Notes: generated by a model from the letters alone, not told the origin. A stretch of 9,341 nucleotides of DNA from Thermoplasmata archaeon (GCA_021847855.1 JAJZOT010000043.1:1-9341); one strand, 5' to 3'. Positions 1 through 6,486 are shown, numbered from the stretch's first letter. A program made the numbers and translations.

Positions 1-284
1 CAAGATAGATGCGAGATTCGTCCATGTCTCATCTTCTTAACTTCTGTTTCTGAATCTGCTTTTCCAACAAGGTCCGGCCTGTTCCTCTCAACGTCTTCTC
101 CACTTACGTATCCACAATGGAGGTTAAGCTCTTTACAAAGATCATCAAGGATCTCTGAGGTGGAAAGAGAATGAAGTGAGTTTTCAATGAAATCACTGAG
201 TGTTCTTCTCTTTTTTAACAGGGCCAACTTCGCGTTGTCTACTACTGCTTTTTCGACCGACACTGTTATCTTGGTTTTAACCAT
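1..284 (-). CDS. VapB-like ribbon-helix-helix antitoxin, 3' end cut by the window edge
   Basis: The minus-strand frame is open from ATG at 284 to the window edge, giving about 94 residues with no stop. It begins MVKTKITVSVEK, the beta-strand of a ribbon-helix-helix DNA-binding domain. Two helices follow, around AVVDNAKLALLKKRRTLSDF, and then a more acidic tail ending KKMRHGRIS. This layout (N-terminal DNA-binding strand, C-terminal toxin-neutralising tail) is typical of archaeal VapB antitoxins, whose partner is a PIN-domain VapC ribonuclease usually encoded immediately downstream. That gene would lie outside the window. The frame stays open upstream to about 491, but the MxTKITVSV start is the usual family start, so I chose 284. 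I see no clear Shine-Dalgarno before it. The domain type is fairly secure; the VapB assignment is inference from length and tail. Confidence 0.6.
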   Translation of the reverse strand, partial: MVKTKITVSVEKAVVDNAKLALLKKRRTLSDFIENSLHSLSTSEILDDLCKELNLHCGYVSGEDVERNRPDLVGKADSETEVKKMRHGRISHLS

Positions 285-704
285 CCAGCCATATATACGG
301 TAAGCCGCATTAAGTCTATCCGTTATACGTGGCTTCAGACCTGCGATCATCGTGTTGAGCCGCCTCCTCATTGAAGTGCTTCTGTATTCACAGTGGTCAG
401 GCAATGGGTTATAAACGAACAACACCGGGCATAAGCAAGAACTTGCTCTGGAATACACCGGTTGGGATTTGCTGTGCAGCCTGTAAACATATCAATCCAG
501 TTGGAGGGACCAATCATGCGGAAGGACACGGAAAGGAAGTCTGTCCTGTGAGCGCTTGTGAAGATACTGGAAGCGAATGAGGTTTTACCTGCGAGGGAAC
601 TGGAGGAATTGCTTGAATCGATCAGAGTCTAAGACTATTGTGACGCCATTTGTATACATTCACGGGTTCCGGAGATCGACTCGAGAACTACTATAGGGGA
701 TGAT
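285..704. other. Gene-poor stretch between the antitoxin and the next gene
   Basis: About 420 bases with no intact gene that I can support. A 69-codon plus-strand frame (371-580) starts with TTG, lacks a ribosome binding site and resembles nothing known to me. The minus-strand frame upstream of the antitoxin start is open but also unrecognised. The only coding-like piece is the interrupted ORF at 516-632. The stretch looks like eroded accessory DNA. I found no terminal inverted repeats or recognisable transposase. Confidence 0.4.
516..632 (+). pseudogene. Possible broken small ORF
   Basis: A good Shine-Dalgarno (GGAGGG at 503-508) lies 7 nt before ATG at 516. The frame reads 11 residues (MRKDTERKSVL), meets TGA at 549-551, and continues in the same frame as a charged helical stretch (ALVKILEANEVLPAREL and on) to TAA at 630-632. 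The strong initiation site and the protein-like sequence after the stop suggest a small gene of about 38 codons disabled by one nonsense change. The product is not recognised. It could equally be chance in a degenerate region. Confidence 0.2.
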
Positions 705-1283
705 TTACTTTGAAATTACGGTAGGTTTAGCAACTATCTTTACAAAACCTTCGGAGAATTCAATCTTTTCAGTGGAATATCCATAGGACTTCAGGAAGCC
801 CCGGAGCCCCTCTGCAGTGCATTTGGCGGCTTCGATGCTGTATCCTGCCCCCGAAATAACCATGGAAGTCACATCTCCCTGCATCTCGACCTCAAAGATA
901 TCCATTGGAAGTAGCGGGCTATATTCTGTTATTAAGTTTACCACATCCTTGAGGTTGTGTGAGTATTTCTTCAGAATGTCTCCTATAACCTGGCCTCTCT
1001 CGTACCATCGCTTAATCACTTCCTCTTCTGAGTTATTGAATGCTATTTTTATCAGGTTGTCGAGAAGGATTCCCGGAATGGGCACAGAATTAATCTCCTT
1101 CATTATCCCCAAAAGTTTTAAGGAACTGAGAATTTCGTCAGCTCTTACCCAGACCTTCTTTGTTTCAAGATAAATGACTGCAGCTTCACTCAGAAGCGAA
1201 CTCACGGTTTTTCCGGATTTCTCAGATTCCTCATTGATACTCTTGAGCAACTCATTCTTCATACTGACATTTATTCTTGCCAT
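705..1283 (-). CDS. Ribbon-helix-helix (CopG-like) protein with a C-terminal domain of unknown function
   Basis: 192 residues. The first 45 or so (MARINVSMKNELLKSINEE and on) show the strand-helix-helix pattern of CopG/Arc/MetJ repressors, with alternating R-I-N-V-S strand residues and a helix pair ending in SSLLSEAAVIYLE. The rest, about 150 residues, is a soluble alpha/beta domain that I do not recognise. Its last part (about 131-187) contains a GAGYSIEAAKCTAEGLRGFL helix and a terminal strand. A simple CopG protein is 45-90 residues, so this looks like a DNA-binding module joined to a sensor or oligomerisation domain. ATG at 1283 is supported by AAGGTG (minus strand, 1297-1292) with an 8-nt spacer. 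A TATA box and a palindrome lie upstream. The gene is transcribed away from the respiratory operon and could regulate itself and the operon. The DNA-binding role is inferred from the fold. Confidence 0.75.
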   Translation of the reverse strand: MARINVSMKNELLKSINEESEKSGKTVSSLLSEAAVIYLETKKVWVRADEILSSLKLLGIMKEINSVPIPGILLDNLIKIAFNNSEEEVIKRWYERGQVIGDILKKYSHNLKDVVNLITEYSPLLPMDIFEVEMQGDVTSMVISGAGYSIEAAKCTAEGLRGFLKSYGYSTEKIEFSEGFVKIVAKPTVISK

Positions 1284-1287
1284 TCTT

Positions 1288-1308
1288 TGTACACCTTGAA
1301 CCGGTACA
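1288..1308. promoter_or_regulatory. Imperfect palindrome, candidate operator of the RHH gene
   Basis: The 21-nt element has outer arms TGTAC and GTACA and inner symmetric TT/AA around a central G. Fourteen of its 20 paired positions are symmetric. It covers the ribosome binding site and the predicted transcription start of the minus-strand gene, a position where a bound ribbon-helix-helix dimer would block expression. No protein binding is shown by the sequence; the role is inferred. Confidence 0.35.
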
Positions 1309-1327
1309 TCAGGATACTCTATAGCGC

Positions 1328-1338
1328 CTTTATATAGT
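1328..1338 (-). promoter_or_regulatory. Archaeal TATA box for the RHH gene
   Basis: Read on the minus strand the box is ACTATATAAAG, preceded by GACAAA, which is a plausible purine-rich BRE. Its centre at about 1333 predicts a transcription start near 1307, giving a leader of about 24 nt that contains the AAGGTG ribosome binding site. Confidence 0.6.
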
Positions 1339-1388
1339 TTTGTCAGAAGTCCTATCCATTACCTTAATCCCTTTACATATACCTCATA

Positions 1389-1454
1389 TGAGTAGAATTG
1401 TTCCACAGTGTGTTACTATACTCATCCTTACTCACTTAACTTATTATATTTCTC
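1389..1454 (+). repeat. 66-nt imperfect dispersed repeat, copy A
   Basis: Aligns without gaps to 6532-6597 with 50 of 66 identical positions. The last 18 bases (TAACTTATTATATTTCTC, 1437-1454) are identical, and there are shared blocks TTGTTC and AGTGTGTT upstream. Mismatches show no third-codon-position bias, so it does not look like a repeated coding segment. The identical block contains a TATA-like TTATTATATTT, predicting a plus-strand start near 1472 and a leader of about 95 nt before the cupredoxin gene. A shared promoter plus activator site is the favoured reading; a mobile-element remnant is the alternative. Confidence 0.6.
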
Positions 1455-1502
1455 AACTGTCTGGCTTTCAAGGTATTTACCTATGTATGTCGTAGAAGTG
1501 AG

Positions 1503-1530
1503 CATAAATTTCCCGTATGGGAATCTTTTT
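1503..1530 (+). promoter_or_regulatory. TATA candidate with overlapping hairpin and T tract before the cupredoxin operon
   Basis: CATAAATT (1503-1510) is a possible TATA box, predicting a start near 1531. Overlapping it is TTCCC-GTAT-GGGAA (1510-1523), a perfect 5-bp stem with a 4-nt loop, followed by TCTTTTT (1524-1530). If transcription starts further upstream, at the repeat, the hairpin and T tract would lie in the leader like an attenuator or terminator. If it starts at CATAAATT, they would be an operator between the TATA box and the start. The sequence cannot decide between these. Confidence 0.35.
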
Positions 1531-1567
1531 ATGCCATCGCACATGATTAATATGGGGGAGAAGTACT

Positions 1568-2275
1568 ATGAATGAAAAGTTTTTTTATGCAATTATATCG
1601 GCGATTATTGTAGTTGGCGGAATTGGAATAGGAGCCATTTATTATCACTCCGTAAGCAGTGCCAGTTCAACGGCTTTGCCTCAACAGACCTCTCTTACAC
1701 TGGTGGTTACATCGGAAAATTATTACAACAACACAACCGGCACTCAACCGGCATTTTACATTCTGGAACCTAATGGCAGTCTCGCCTCCGCTTCGAACAT
1801 AAATCTTCCATCTCACAAACTGATTTCCATAACAATTGTGGATTATGATGGACAGGGTACTGAGGCCAACATATTTGCGGACACCACATCAAATATCACC
1901 AACTATGCCAATGTAACCGGAACTGTTGGGGGAGTTGAGTATTATTATAACAATACAAACATCAATTCGAGCCTTTCAAACAACGTTTCCAACAACATTA
2001 CAGTTAGTGGGGGAATGTTGATTTCAAAGGTTCCATGGGTAGGTAACTCCACCGGAGGCTACGACTTGGCACACACATTCACCATACTGTCCAATGGGAA
2101 GGTTATTCTGAATCTGCCAAGCCCTGGAGATTCGATAATTCACGCAAATATCTACATTAACCAGACCGGTACGTATACATGGCAATGTTATGTTCCGTGT
2201 GGCAGTGCCACAAATGGATGGGGTGGTGCAATGGCTACGGCAGGCTGGATGGCTGGACAGGTAACGGTATCTTAA
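1568..2275 (+). CDS. Membrane-anchored COX2-like cupredoxin (exported blue-copper-type protein)
   Basis: 235 residues. One N-terminal membrane helix (about 5-25) anchors a domain facing outside. The pattern is that of COX2-type cupredoxins: VTGTVGG (116-122), DLAHTFTI with H169 in the position of the first CuA histidine, and TYTWQCYVPCG with C207 and C211 spaced as in CuA (C-x3-C). A GWGGAMATAGWM segment with M222 and M228 follows, then a final strand. The second CuA histidine, expected 4 residues after C211, is absent, so a normal CuA centre is unlikely. Eleven N-x-S/T sequons (for example N54, N109, N133, N198) fit a glycosylated surface protein. ATG 1568 follows GGGGGAG (1554-1560) by 7 nt. 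It is the first gene of the Rieske/cytochrome b operon, so it is probably that complex's electron acceptor or partner. It is not a clear sulfocyanin: the C-x2-PGH motif is missing. Confidence 0.75.
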   Translation: MNEKFFYAIISAIIVVGGIGIGAIYYHSVSSASSTALPQQTSLTLVVTSENYYNNTTGTQPAFYILEPNGSLASASNINLPSHKLISITIVDYDGQGTEANIFADTTSNITNYANVTGTVGGVEYYYNNTNINSSLSNNVSNNITVSGGMLISKVPWVGNSTGGYDLAHTFTILSNGKVILNLPSPGDSIIHANIYINQTGTYTWQCYVPCGSATNGWGGAMATAGWMAGQVTVS

Positions 2276-2279
2276 ATTC

Positions 2280-2285
2280 AGGTGA
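2280..2285 (+). promoter_or_regulatory. Ribosome binding site deciding the Rieske start
   Basis: AGGTGA abuts the ATG at 2286 with no spacer but lies 6 nt before the in-frame ATG at 2292. The latter is therefore the likelier start, shortening the protein by two residues. Confidence 0.6.
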
Positions 2286-2291
2286 ATGTTA

Positions 2292-3017
2292 ATGAGCTCG
2301 CCGGAAAAAGAGGATTTGTCCGTAAATCCTGAGAGAAGGACATTCCTCAAGTTCATGGGTACTATTGCCATTGGGGCCGCCGTTGTGGGAGGACTCCGGG
2401 GGATGGTTCAGACTGTTATCCCGCAGTCGACACCACTTGCCTCAGGCTTTCCGACCATGACGCTGGTGGATTCTTCCGGGAATCCCATTAAAACAACTGA
2501 TTTACAGGTCAATTCCGCTTCAGTCGTTACCTTTGAATATCCACTCCAGGGAGAACCGAACTTCCTGCTCAGACTGGGCGACAGCAGCAACAAGGATGTA
2601 GAGGTTAAATCCATGACGGTAAAATCCCCGGCATCCGGAAAAACATTTCAATCCCCGCCTGGTGTTGGGCCGTATAAATCTGTGGTTGCATCGAGTGCAA
2701 TCTGTCAGCACCTCGGTTGCGAACCACCGATCATACATTTCTACCCGCCAGGTTCTGGTTCATTTCCGGGAAAGATACACTGTAACTGCCACGGAAGCAC
2801 TTTCGATCCGTATCAGGGTTTTGGTATCGTCACCGGACCTACACTGGAGCCGTTGCCTAATGCTGTCTTGAGTTATGATCCGTCCAGCGACACTTACAAA
2901 GTCGTAAACATGGTAGGACCAACGATATACGGTCACACCAACGACCTTAGCGGCGGCAACCCACTTCCTTCAACCACTCAGACGAAAATACAGAATACTG
3001 GGACTCCCACGTCTTAA
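2292..3017 (+). CDS. Rieske [2Fe-2S] iron-sulfur protein (SoxL-like), Tat-exported
   Basis: 241 residues from ATG 2292. ERRTFLKF (14-21) followed by a hydrophobic helix (about 22-38) is a twin-arginine signal that probably stays as the membrane anchor, as in other Rieske proteins. Box 1 is CQHLGC (C138, H140, C143) and box 2 is CNCHGS (C164, C166, H167). C138 and C164 with H140 and H167 would bind the [2Fe-2S] cluster, and C143-C166 is the usual disulfide. All six residues are present. A proline/glycine-rich loop (about 145-161) separates the boxes, as in archaeal members. A polar Ser/Thr/Pro tail follows the fold. It takes electrons from quinol at cytochrome b and passes them to an outer-face acceptor, plausibly the cupredoxin encoded 16 nt upstream. 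Cytochrome b follows 12 nt downstream. The family call is firm; the partner is inferred. Confidence 0.93.
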   Translation: MSSPEKEDLSVNPERRTFLKFMGTIAIGAAVVGGLRGMVQTVIPQSTPLASGFPTMTLVDSSGNPIKTTDLQVNSASVVTFEYPLQGEPNFLLRLGDSSNKDVEVKSMTVKSPASGKTFQSPPGVGPYKSVVASSAICQHLGCEPPIIHFYPPGSGSFPGKIHCNCHGSTFDPYQGFGIVTGPTLEPLPNAVLSYDPSSDTYKVVNMVGPTIYGHTNDLSGGNPLPSTTQTKIQNTGTPTS

Positions 3018-3018
3018 T

Positions 3019-3024
3019 AGGTGA
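3019..3024 (+). promoter_or_regulatory. Ribosome binding site deciding the cytochrome b start
   Basis: AGGTGA lies 5 nt before ATG 3030. The in-frame GTG at 3021 is part of this site and so is unlikely to be the start codon. The arrangement copies the one before the Rieske gene. Confidence 0.65.
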
Positions 3025-3029
3025 AAAAT

Positions 3030-4658
3030 ATGTTGAAAAGCGGATCTAAAAAAGGTTCCATGATTGCGAAGATAATGAATGAACCACAGTTTCTGCCAAG
3101 AAAAGTTCCGGATTACATGAGAAAGAAAGGGGGTTCATCTTACTGGATAGGATCAATGGTCCTTACGGCATTCATGTACGAGGTGTTCACAGGGCTGATC
3201 ATACTCTTCTATTATGACCCGGCGAGTGCCTATGCCAGCACAGAGAATTTTGTCAATAATGTTCCATTTGGATCATTGATACTCACCACGCACCTCTACG
3301 GTGCATATATTATGATTGTTTTAACCTACATTCACCTTCTCAGGAATTTCTTCGTTGGTGCATACAAGAATCCAAGGAAGAACCAGTGGATCACAGGAAT
3401 CCTTCTTCTCCTGCTCACTCTCGCAGTAGGGTTTTTCGGTTACTCCATGAGCGGAGACGTTCTTGCAATTGATGCGACCGATGTTGGCAGAGGCATCGCA
3501 GCAGGCGCCCCTCTGATTGGCGTCTATCTTAGATCATTATTCTTCGGAAGCGGCACGGATCTGTCGCTATTTCACTGGATGCTTGGATGGCATATTGTGC
3601 TGGCAGTCGCCATAGGAATACTGTTTTCTTTTCACTTTTTCATGGCGGAATACAACACCGTTATGCCCGCAAGGAAAGATTCAGATTACAAGGCGCCGGC
3701 TATTGACATGGGGAACCCGGAATACAAACCATGGTTCCCGAACAACCTTCTGTATATGGCGGAACTCTCTCTCTTGATCATTTCAGCAATTATGCTGATC
3801 CCGTCCCTGCTTGGCATACTTCCCGGTGTACCTGCGTTATTTTCACCGTTTCCGCAGGTGGCAGCCACGAATCCCCTTGCGGCAAATGTTCCGCCTTACC
3901 CGCCGTGGTTCCTGCTTTTTGTTTACAAGGAGCTTGATTTCGAGATGGTTCAGGGAATCGGGCCATTCTGGGGAACAGTGGCATTTGTCGGTCCCCCTCT
4001 GATGTACCTCCTGGCTCTTCCGTATCTCGATGTCAGCAATTCATTGAAGCTGAGAGATAGACCCATAACTGTTTCAATGGGAATAATCGGGATAGTTTAC
4101 CTGATAGGCTTGACAATATGGGGTGGACTCACACCTGGCGTGCCTATACCAACCTGGCAGGTTCTTGCGTTCTTCCTCGTGCCGGGAGTCCTGATAGTAG
4201 GTCTTGTCCTTCTCATTTCCCATCTCCTGGAAGAGGGGGCAATTAAGTTTACCAATCCGGAAAATCTCTACATTGCACTGACGATTCTTGGTCTGTCATC
4301 GTTTGGAGTTGGCATTCTAGCCATTGCCCTGATCACAAACTATCTCCTGATCTACGGGGTGCCGCTGATCCTTCTACTGATGGTGGTAGGCATATGTCTG
4401 GTGTATATCTTTGCGTTCATAAAGACCGGCGGTGCGATGTTCGGGAAAAAGGAGAGGGAAGACTATCTCAAGGGTAGCACATATACAGTGACAGCCTCTG
4501 GATTCACACTTTCAGCAATCGTTATATTCATCGAGATCTCCATTATTCCGCCTACTTCTGTTATGTCAAGTTCACTTTATGGAATAGGCCTCGGAATTCT
4601 GTTCCTGATTGCAGCAGCCTTGCTGAAAATATACAGGAGTGCGACATACGGGGAGTGA
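3030..4658 (+). CDS. Cytochrome b of the Rieske/cytochrome b complex (SoxN/SoxC-like)
   Basis: 542 residues from ATG 3030, about 12 membrane helices. Two pairs of haem-ligand histidines show the diagnostic H-x13-H spacing: H88/H102 in the second helix and H188/H202 in the fourth. An additional histidine, H182, precedes the second pair. The GYSMSGD segment and the following DATDVGRGI loop correspond to the quinol-oxidation region. The C-terminal half contains NPLAANVPPYPPWFLLFVYKE, where PPWF (291-294) stands at the site of the usual PEWY motif, so the Qo-site glutamate is replaced by proline. The b and b6-subunit IV halves are fused, with extra C-terminal helices, as in archaeal SoxN-type proteins. 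It oxidises quinol together with the Rieske protein encoded 12 nt upstream. It is the last gene of the operon, followed by a T-rich terminator. GTG at 3021 is rejected as the start because it lies in the ribosome binding site. Confidence 0.93.
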   Translation: MLKSGSKKGSMIAKIMNEPQFLPRKVPDYMRKKGGSSYWIGSMVLTAFMYEVFTGLIILFYYDPASAYASTENFVNNVPFGSLILTTHLYGAYIMIVLTYIHLLRNFFVGAYKNPRKNQWITGILLLLLTLAVGFFGYSMSGDVLAIDATDVGRGIAAGAPLIGVYLRSLFFGSGTDLSLFHWMLGWHIVLAVAIGILFSFHFFMAEYNTVMPARKDSDYKAPAIDMGNPEYKPWFPNNLLYMAELSLLIISAIMLIPSLLGILPGVPALFSPFPQVAATNPLAANVPPYPPWFLLFVYKELDFEMVQGIGPFWGTVAFVGPPLMYLLALPYLDVSNSLKLRDRPITVSMGIIGIVYLIGLTIWGGLTPGVPIPTWQVLAFFLVPGVLIVGLVLLISHLLEEGAIKFTNPENLYIALTILGLSSFGVGILAIALITNYLLIYGVPLILLLMVVGICLVYIFAFIKTGGAMFGKKEREDYLKGSTYTVTASGFTLSAIVIFIEISIIPPTSVMSSSLYGIGLGILFLIAAALLKIYRSATYGE

Positions 4659-4664
4659 AGCCAG

Positions 4665-4692
4665 AAAGGACACTCCACACTTTTCCTTTTTT
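4665..4692 (+). terminator. Probable terminator after cytochrome b
   Basis: AAAGGA (4665-4670) can pair with TCCTTT (4684-4689), and the region ends in TTTTCCTTTTTT (4681-4692). Oligo-T tracts are the main archaeal termination signal. It begins 6 nt after the cytochrome b stop. The stem is weak, with a 13-nt loop. Confidence 0.45.
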
Positions 4693-4757
4693 GAACCTGC
4701 CGCTGGATCACAAAATATTTCGGTCCCGTCCTGAAATCCAGAGAAGGTCCGGAATTG

Positions 4758-4772
4758 TTTATTATCTTATTT
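4758..4772 (+). promoter_or_regulatory. AT-rich promoter candidate before the membrane protein gene
   Basis: TTTATTATCTTATTT sits about 40 nt before ATG 4805 and downstream of the terminator. A TATA box here would start transcription near 4790. It loosely resembles the TTATTATATTT core of the 66-nt repeat but has no flanking similarity. Confidence 0.3.
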
Positions 4773-4804
4773 CCTTTTCCAATATTATTGAGGCTGAGTA
4801 ATGA

Positions 4805-6373
4805 ATGTTGAATGGTGAGAAATCCCCTGATATGGGTAAAGAAGAGAAACAATCTGCCTCCTTACACAGCATAGTATTGCCACAGAAATTAGAATTATCG
4901 CTCAGCGTTATCACTTCACTTTTTACAGTAATTTACTTCTTTCTCGGTTCAGCAGCAGGATTTATAATATTCAACAGTGACCTTGGAATCGAACGCTACG
5001 GAATAATTCTCGCCATAGCAGTGATTCCCATTATGGGTGCCATCGTACCTGAAAAACTTTCTCCTTTGAAGCTGTATCTGAAGTCGTTTGCAGCATTGAA
5101 TTTCATTTTGCTGATGATACTCAGTTCAGGTAATCTGCCTATGCTCATACTGAGTTTTGCCCCTGCAGCCGCAGCAACAATATCCCTTGTATCCGGTGAA
5201 AGACACGTCAGGAGGAAAAACAGCAGGCTGGCAGTCTTTATCGGAGTTTTTCTTTTCATGTTATACATAGGCGAGTTTGTGACTATTGCCTCCGGTTCAC
5301 TCTCCAACAATATAGTATTTATTCCCTCCCTGGACTTCTTCCTGACTTCTTCCTTCAGCAGAGGGTCATTCTTCCTTTATGCAGGGGTCATTGTTCTTTC
5401 TCCTCATTTAGCGGTTCTTTTCAGTCCTGAAGAATATGCGCTGTTTTTTGCAATATCTGTGCTTGTGTCGGAAAACTATTACCGGATAGTTTCAGTTATG
5501 GTAAGAGAAAGGGGGCTGAAAGGAAGACAACTCAGCAGCCTGGTTTACGGACTCACCGGTGCATTCAGTTGCCAGTGTGAGGGGCTGATTGCCTTATTGC
5601 CTGTCATGACTGCCCTTCTTCTATCATTTTTCCTGTTTCCGCTCATCCTGGAAAGCCTTGCTTTCCTGTATGCGACATTTTACCTTACAACAAAATTCTA
5701 CATGGAGGGAAAACCCATTGTATTCCCCTGGATTCGCGGCAATGGAAACAGCGGGAAAATAATATTTCCTCTTGCAGTTTTATGCCTGTTTGCTCCACAA
5801 TTCCTTGTTATAATCGGAGTTTATTATTCTCTTCAGCACAACCCTCTTTTCTTTCTTGGATCCACTATGCTTATGGTAGTGCCCGGTTACGTCTTCGGGA
5901 TTACCATGGCAAAGATTCTTCCAGTGGCCTCAATCCCGTACCGTGCAGGAATAATTATGGCAGGCCTCGGTGTCGTGATCTCCTCCATATGGTATTTTCC
6001 ATACCTCACAGGATATGCATACGCAAATCCTTCAATATTCGCGATCATGAACATTACAGTATTCACTGGGGGTGTTTTTTTCGGTTTATCATACAAAATT
6101 CTTGGAGAAACTGCAGGAAAGATACTAAATGAGTTCATTACCGTTATATTCAGTTTTATCCCTGTGATAGTGTATTATTATGCTGTGATAACCCAGAGAC
6201 CATTGTGGAGTGAATTTTCCATAATCGGACAGATTGAGTTTTCCCTCCTCACCTGGGCAATTATGCTACCTTTGATGTGGCTGACAACGCATGTGAGCCT
6301 CAATACACTGGTAGCAAGAAGATCCGTTGCGGCGAGCAATCTGCATACTGAAACCGCGATAACCATGCCTTAG
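4805..6373 (+). CDS. Polytopic membrane protein of unknown function with a C-x-C-E motif
   Basis: 522 residues, almost all hydrophobic, with about 13-14 predicted membrane helices between residues 33 and 495 and short charged tails. I do not recognise the family. The most marked motif is GLTGAFSCQCEG (249-260), where C256, C258 and E259 lie at the start of a membrane helix. The only other cysteine is C327. Such a motif could bind a metal, form a disulfide or take part in redox, but the sequence does not show which. Its place between cytochrome b and a polyferredoxin suggests a respiratory role. It may be a functional counterpart of the hydrophobic CbsB subunit near the Sulfolobus soxLN genes, but I see no sequence proof. 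GAGG at 4790-4793 is 11 nt before ATG 4805, a weak initiation site. ATG 4832 is an alternative start. Confidence 0.7.
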   Translation: MLNGEKSPDMGKEEKQSASLHSIVLPQKLELSLSVITSLFTVIYFFLGSAAGFIIFNSDLGIERYGIILAIAVIPIMGAIVPEKLSPLKLYLKSFAALNFILLMILSSGNLPMLILSFAPAAAATISLVSGERHVRRKNSRLAVFIGVFLFMLYIGEFVTIASGSLSNNIVFIPSLDFFLTSSFSRGSFFLYAGVIVLSPHLAVLFSPEEYALFFAISVLVSENYYRIVSVMVRERGLKGRQLSSLVYGLTGAFSCQCEGLIALLPVMTALLLSFFLFPLILESLAFLYATFYLTTKFYMEGKPIVFPWIRGNGNSGKIIFPLAVLCLFAPQFLVIIGVYYSLQHNPLFFLGSTMLMVVPGYVFGITMAKILPVASIPYRAGIIMAGLGVVISSIWYFPYLTGYAYANPSIFAIMNITVFTGGVFFGLSYKILGETAGKILNEFITVIFSFIPVIVYYYAVITQRPLWSEFSIIGQIEFSLLTWAIMLPLMWLTTHVSLNTLVARRSVAASNLHTETAITMP

Positions 6374-6455
6374 GGTAACGTACGATCAACGAATATTTTC
6401 GGCGATACCAGACCGGTACGGTCGGATCTGCTGCACCCAAACCGAAATTCCCTCC

Positions 6456-6463
6456 TTTATAAG
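6456..6463 (+). promoter_or_regulatory. TATA box upstream of the polyferredoxin region
   Basis: TTTATAAG is a near-ideal archaeal TATA box. It predicts a start near 6486, right at the ATG of the small ORF at 6487 and about 129 nt before the polyferredoxin gene. Confidence 0.5.
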
Positions 6464-6486
6464 AAATTGAACCCGGCAGGAGAAAC

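Noticed and set aside
371..580. Cysteine-rich 69-codon plus-strand frame
   Set aside because: It starts with TTG, has no ribosome binding site and resembles no known protein. The cysteines arise from low-complexity reading of a degenerate region.
817..1173. 118-codon plus-strand frame opposite the RHH gene
   Set aside because: It lies wholly antisense to a convincing coding gene that has its own promoter and ribosome binding site.
1383..1392. 10-bp palindrome CTCATATGAG
   Set aside because: It is short, single-copy and not tied to a promoter position. It overlaps the edge of the repeat, but copy B lacks it.
3021..3029. GTG start for cytochrome b
   Set aside because: The GTG is part of the AGGTGA ribosome binding site serving ATG 3030.
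2161..6420. Identical 13-mer CCAGACCGGTACG at 2161-2173 and 6408-6420
   Set aside because: One such match is expected by chance in a window of this size, and one copy is inside the cupredoxin coding sequence with no flanking similarity.
6411..6423. Perfect short hairpin GACCG-GTA-CGGTC after the 522-residue gene
   Set aside because: No T tract follows, so it does not look like an archaeal terminator. The stem is only 5 bp and no other role can be supported.
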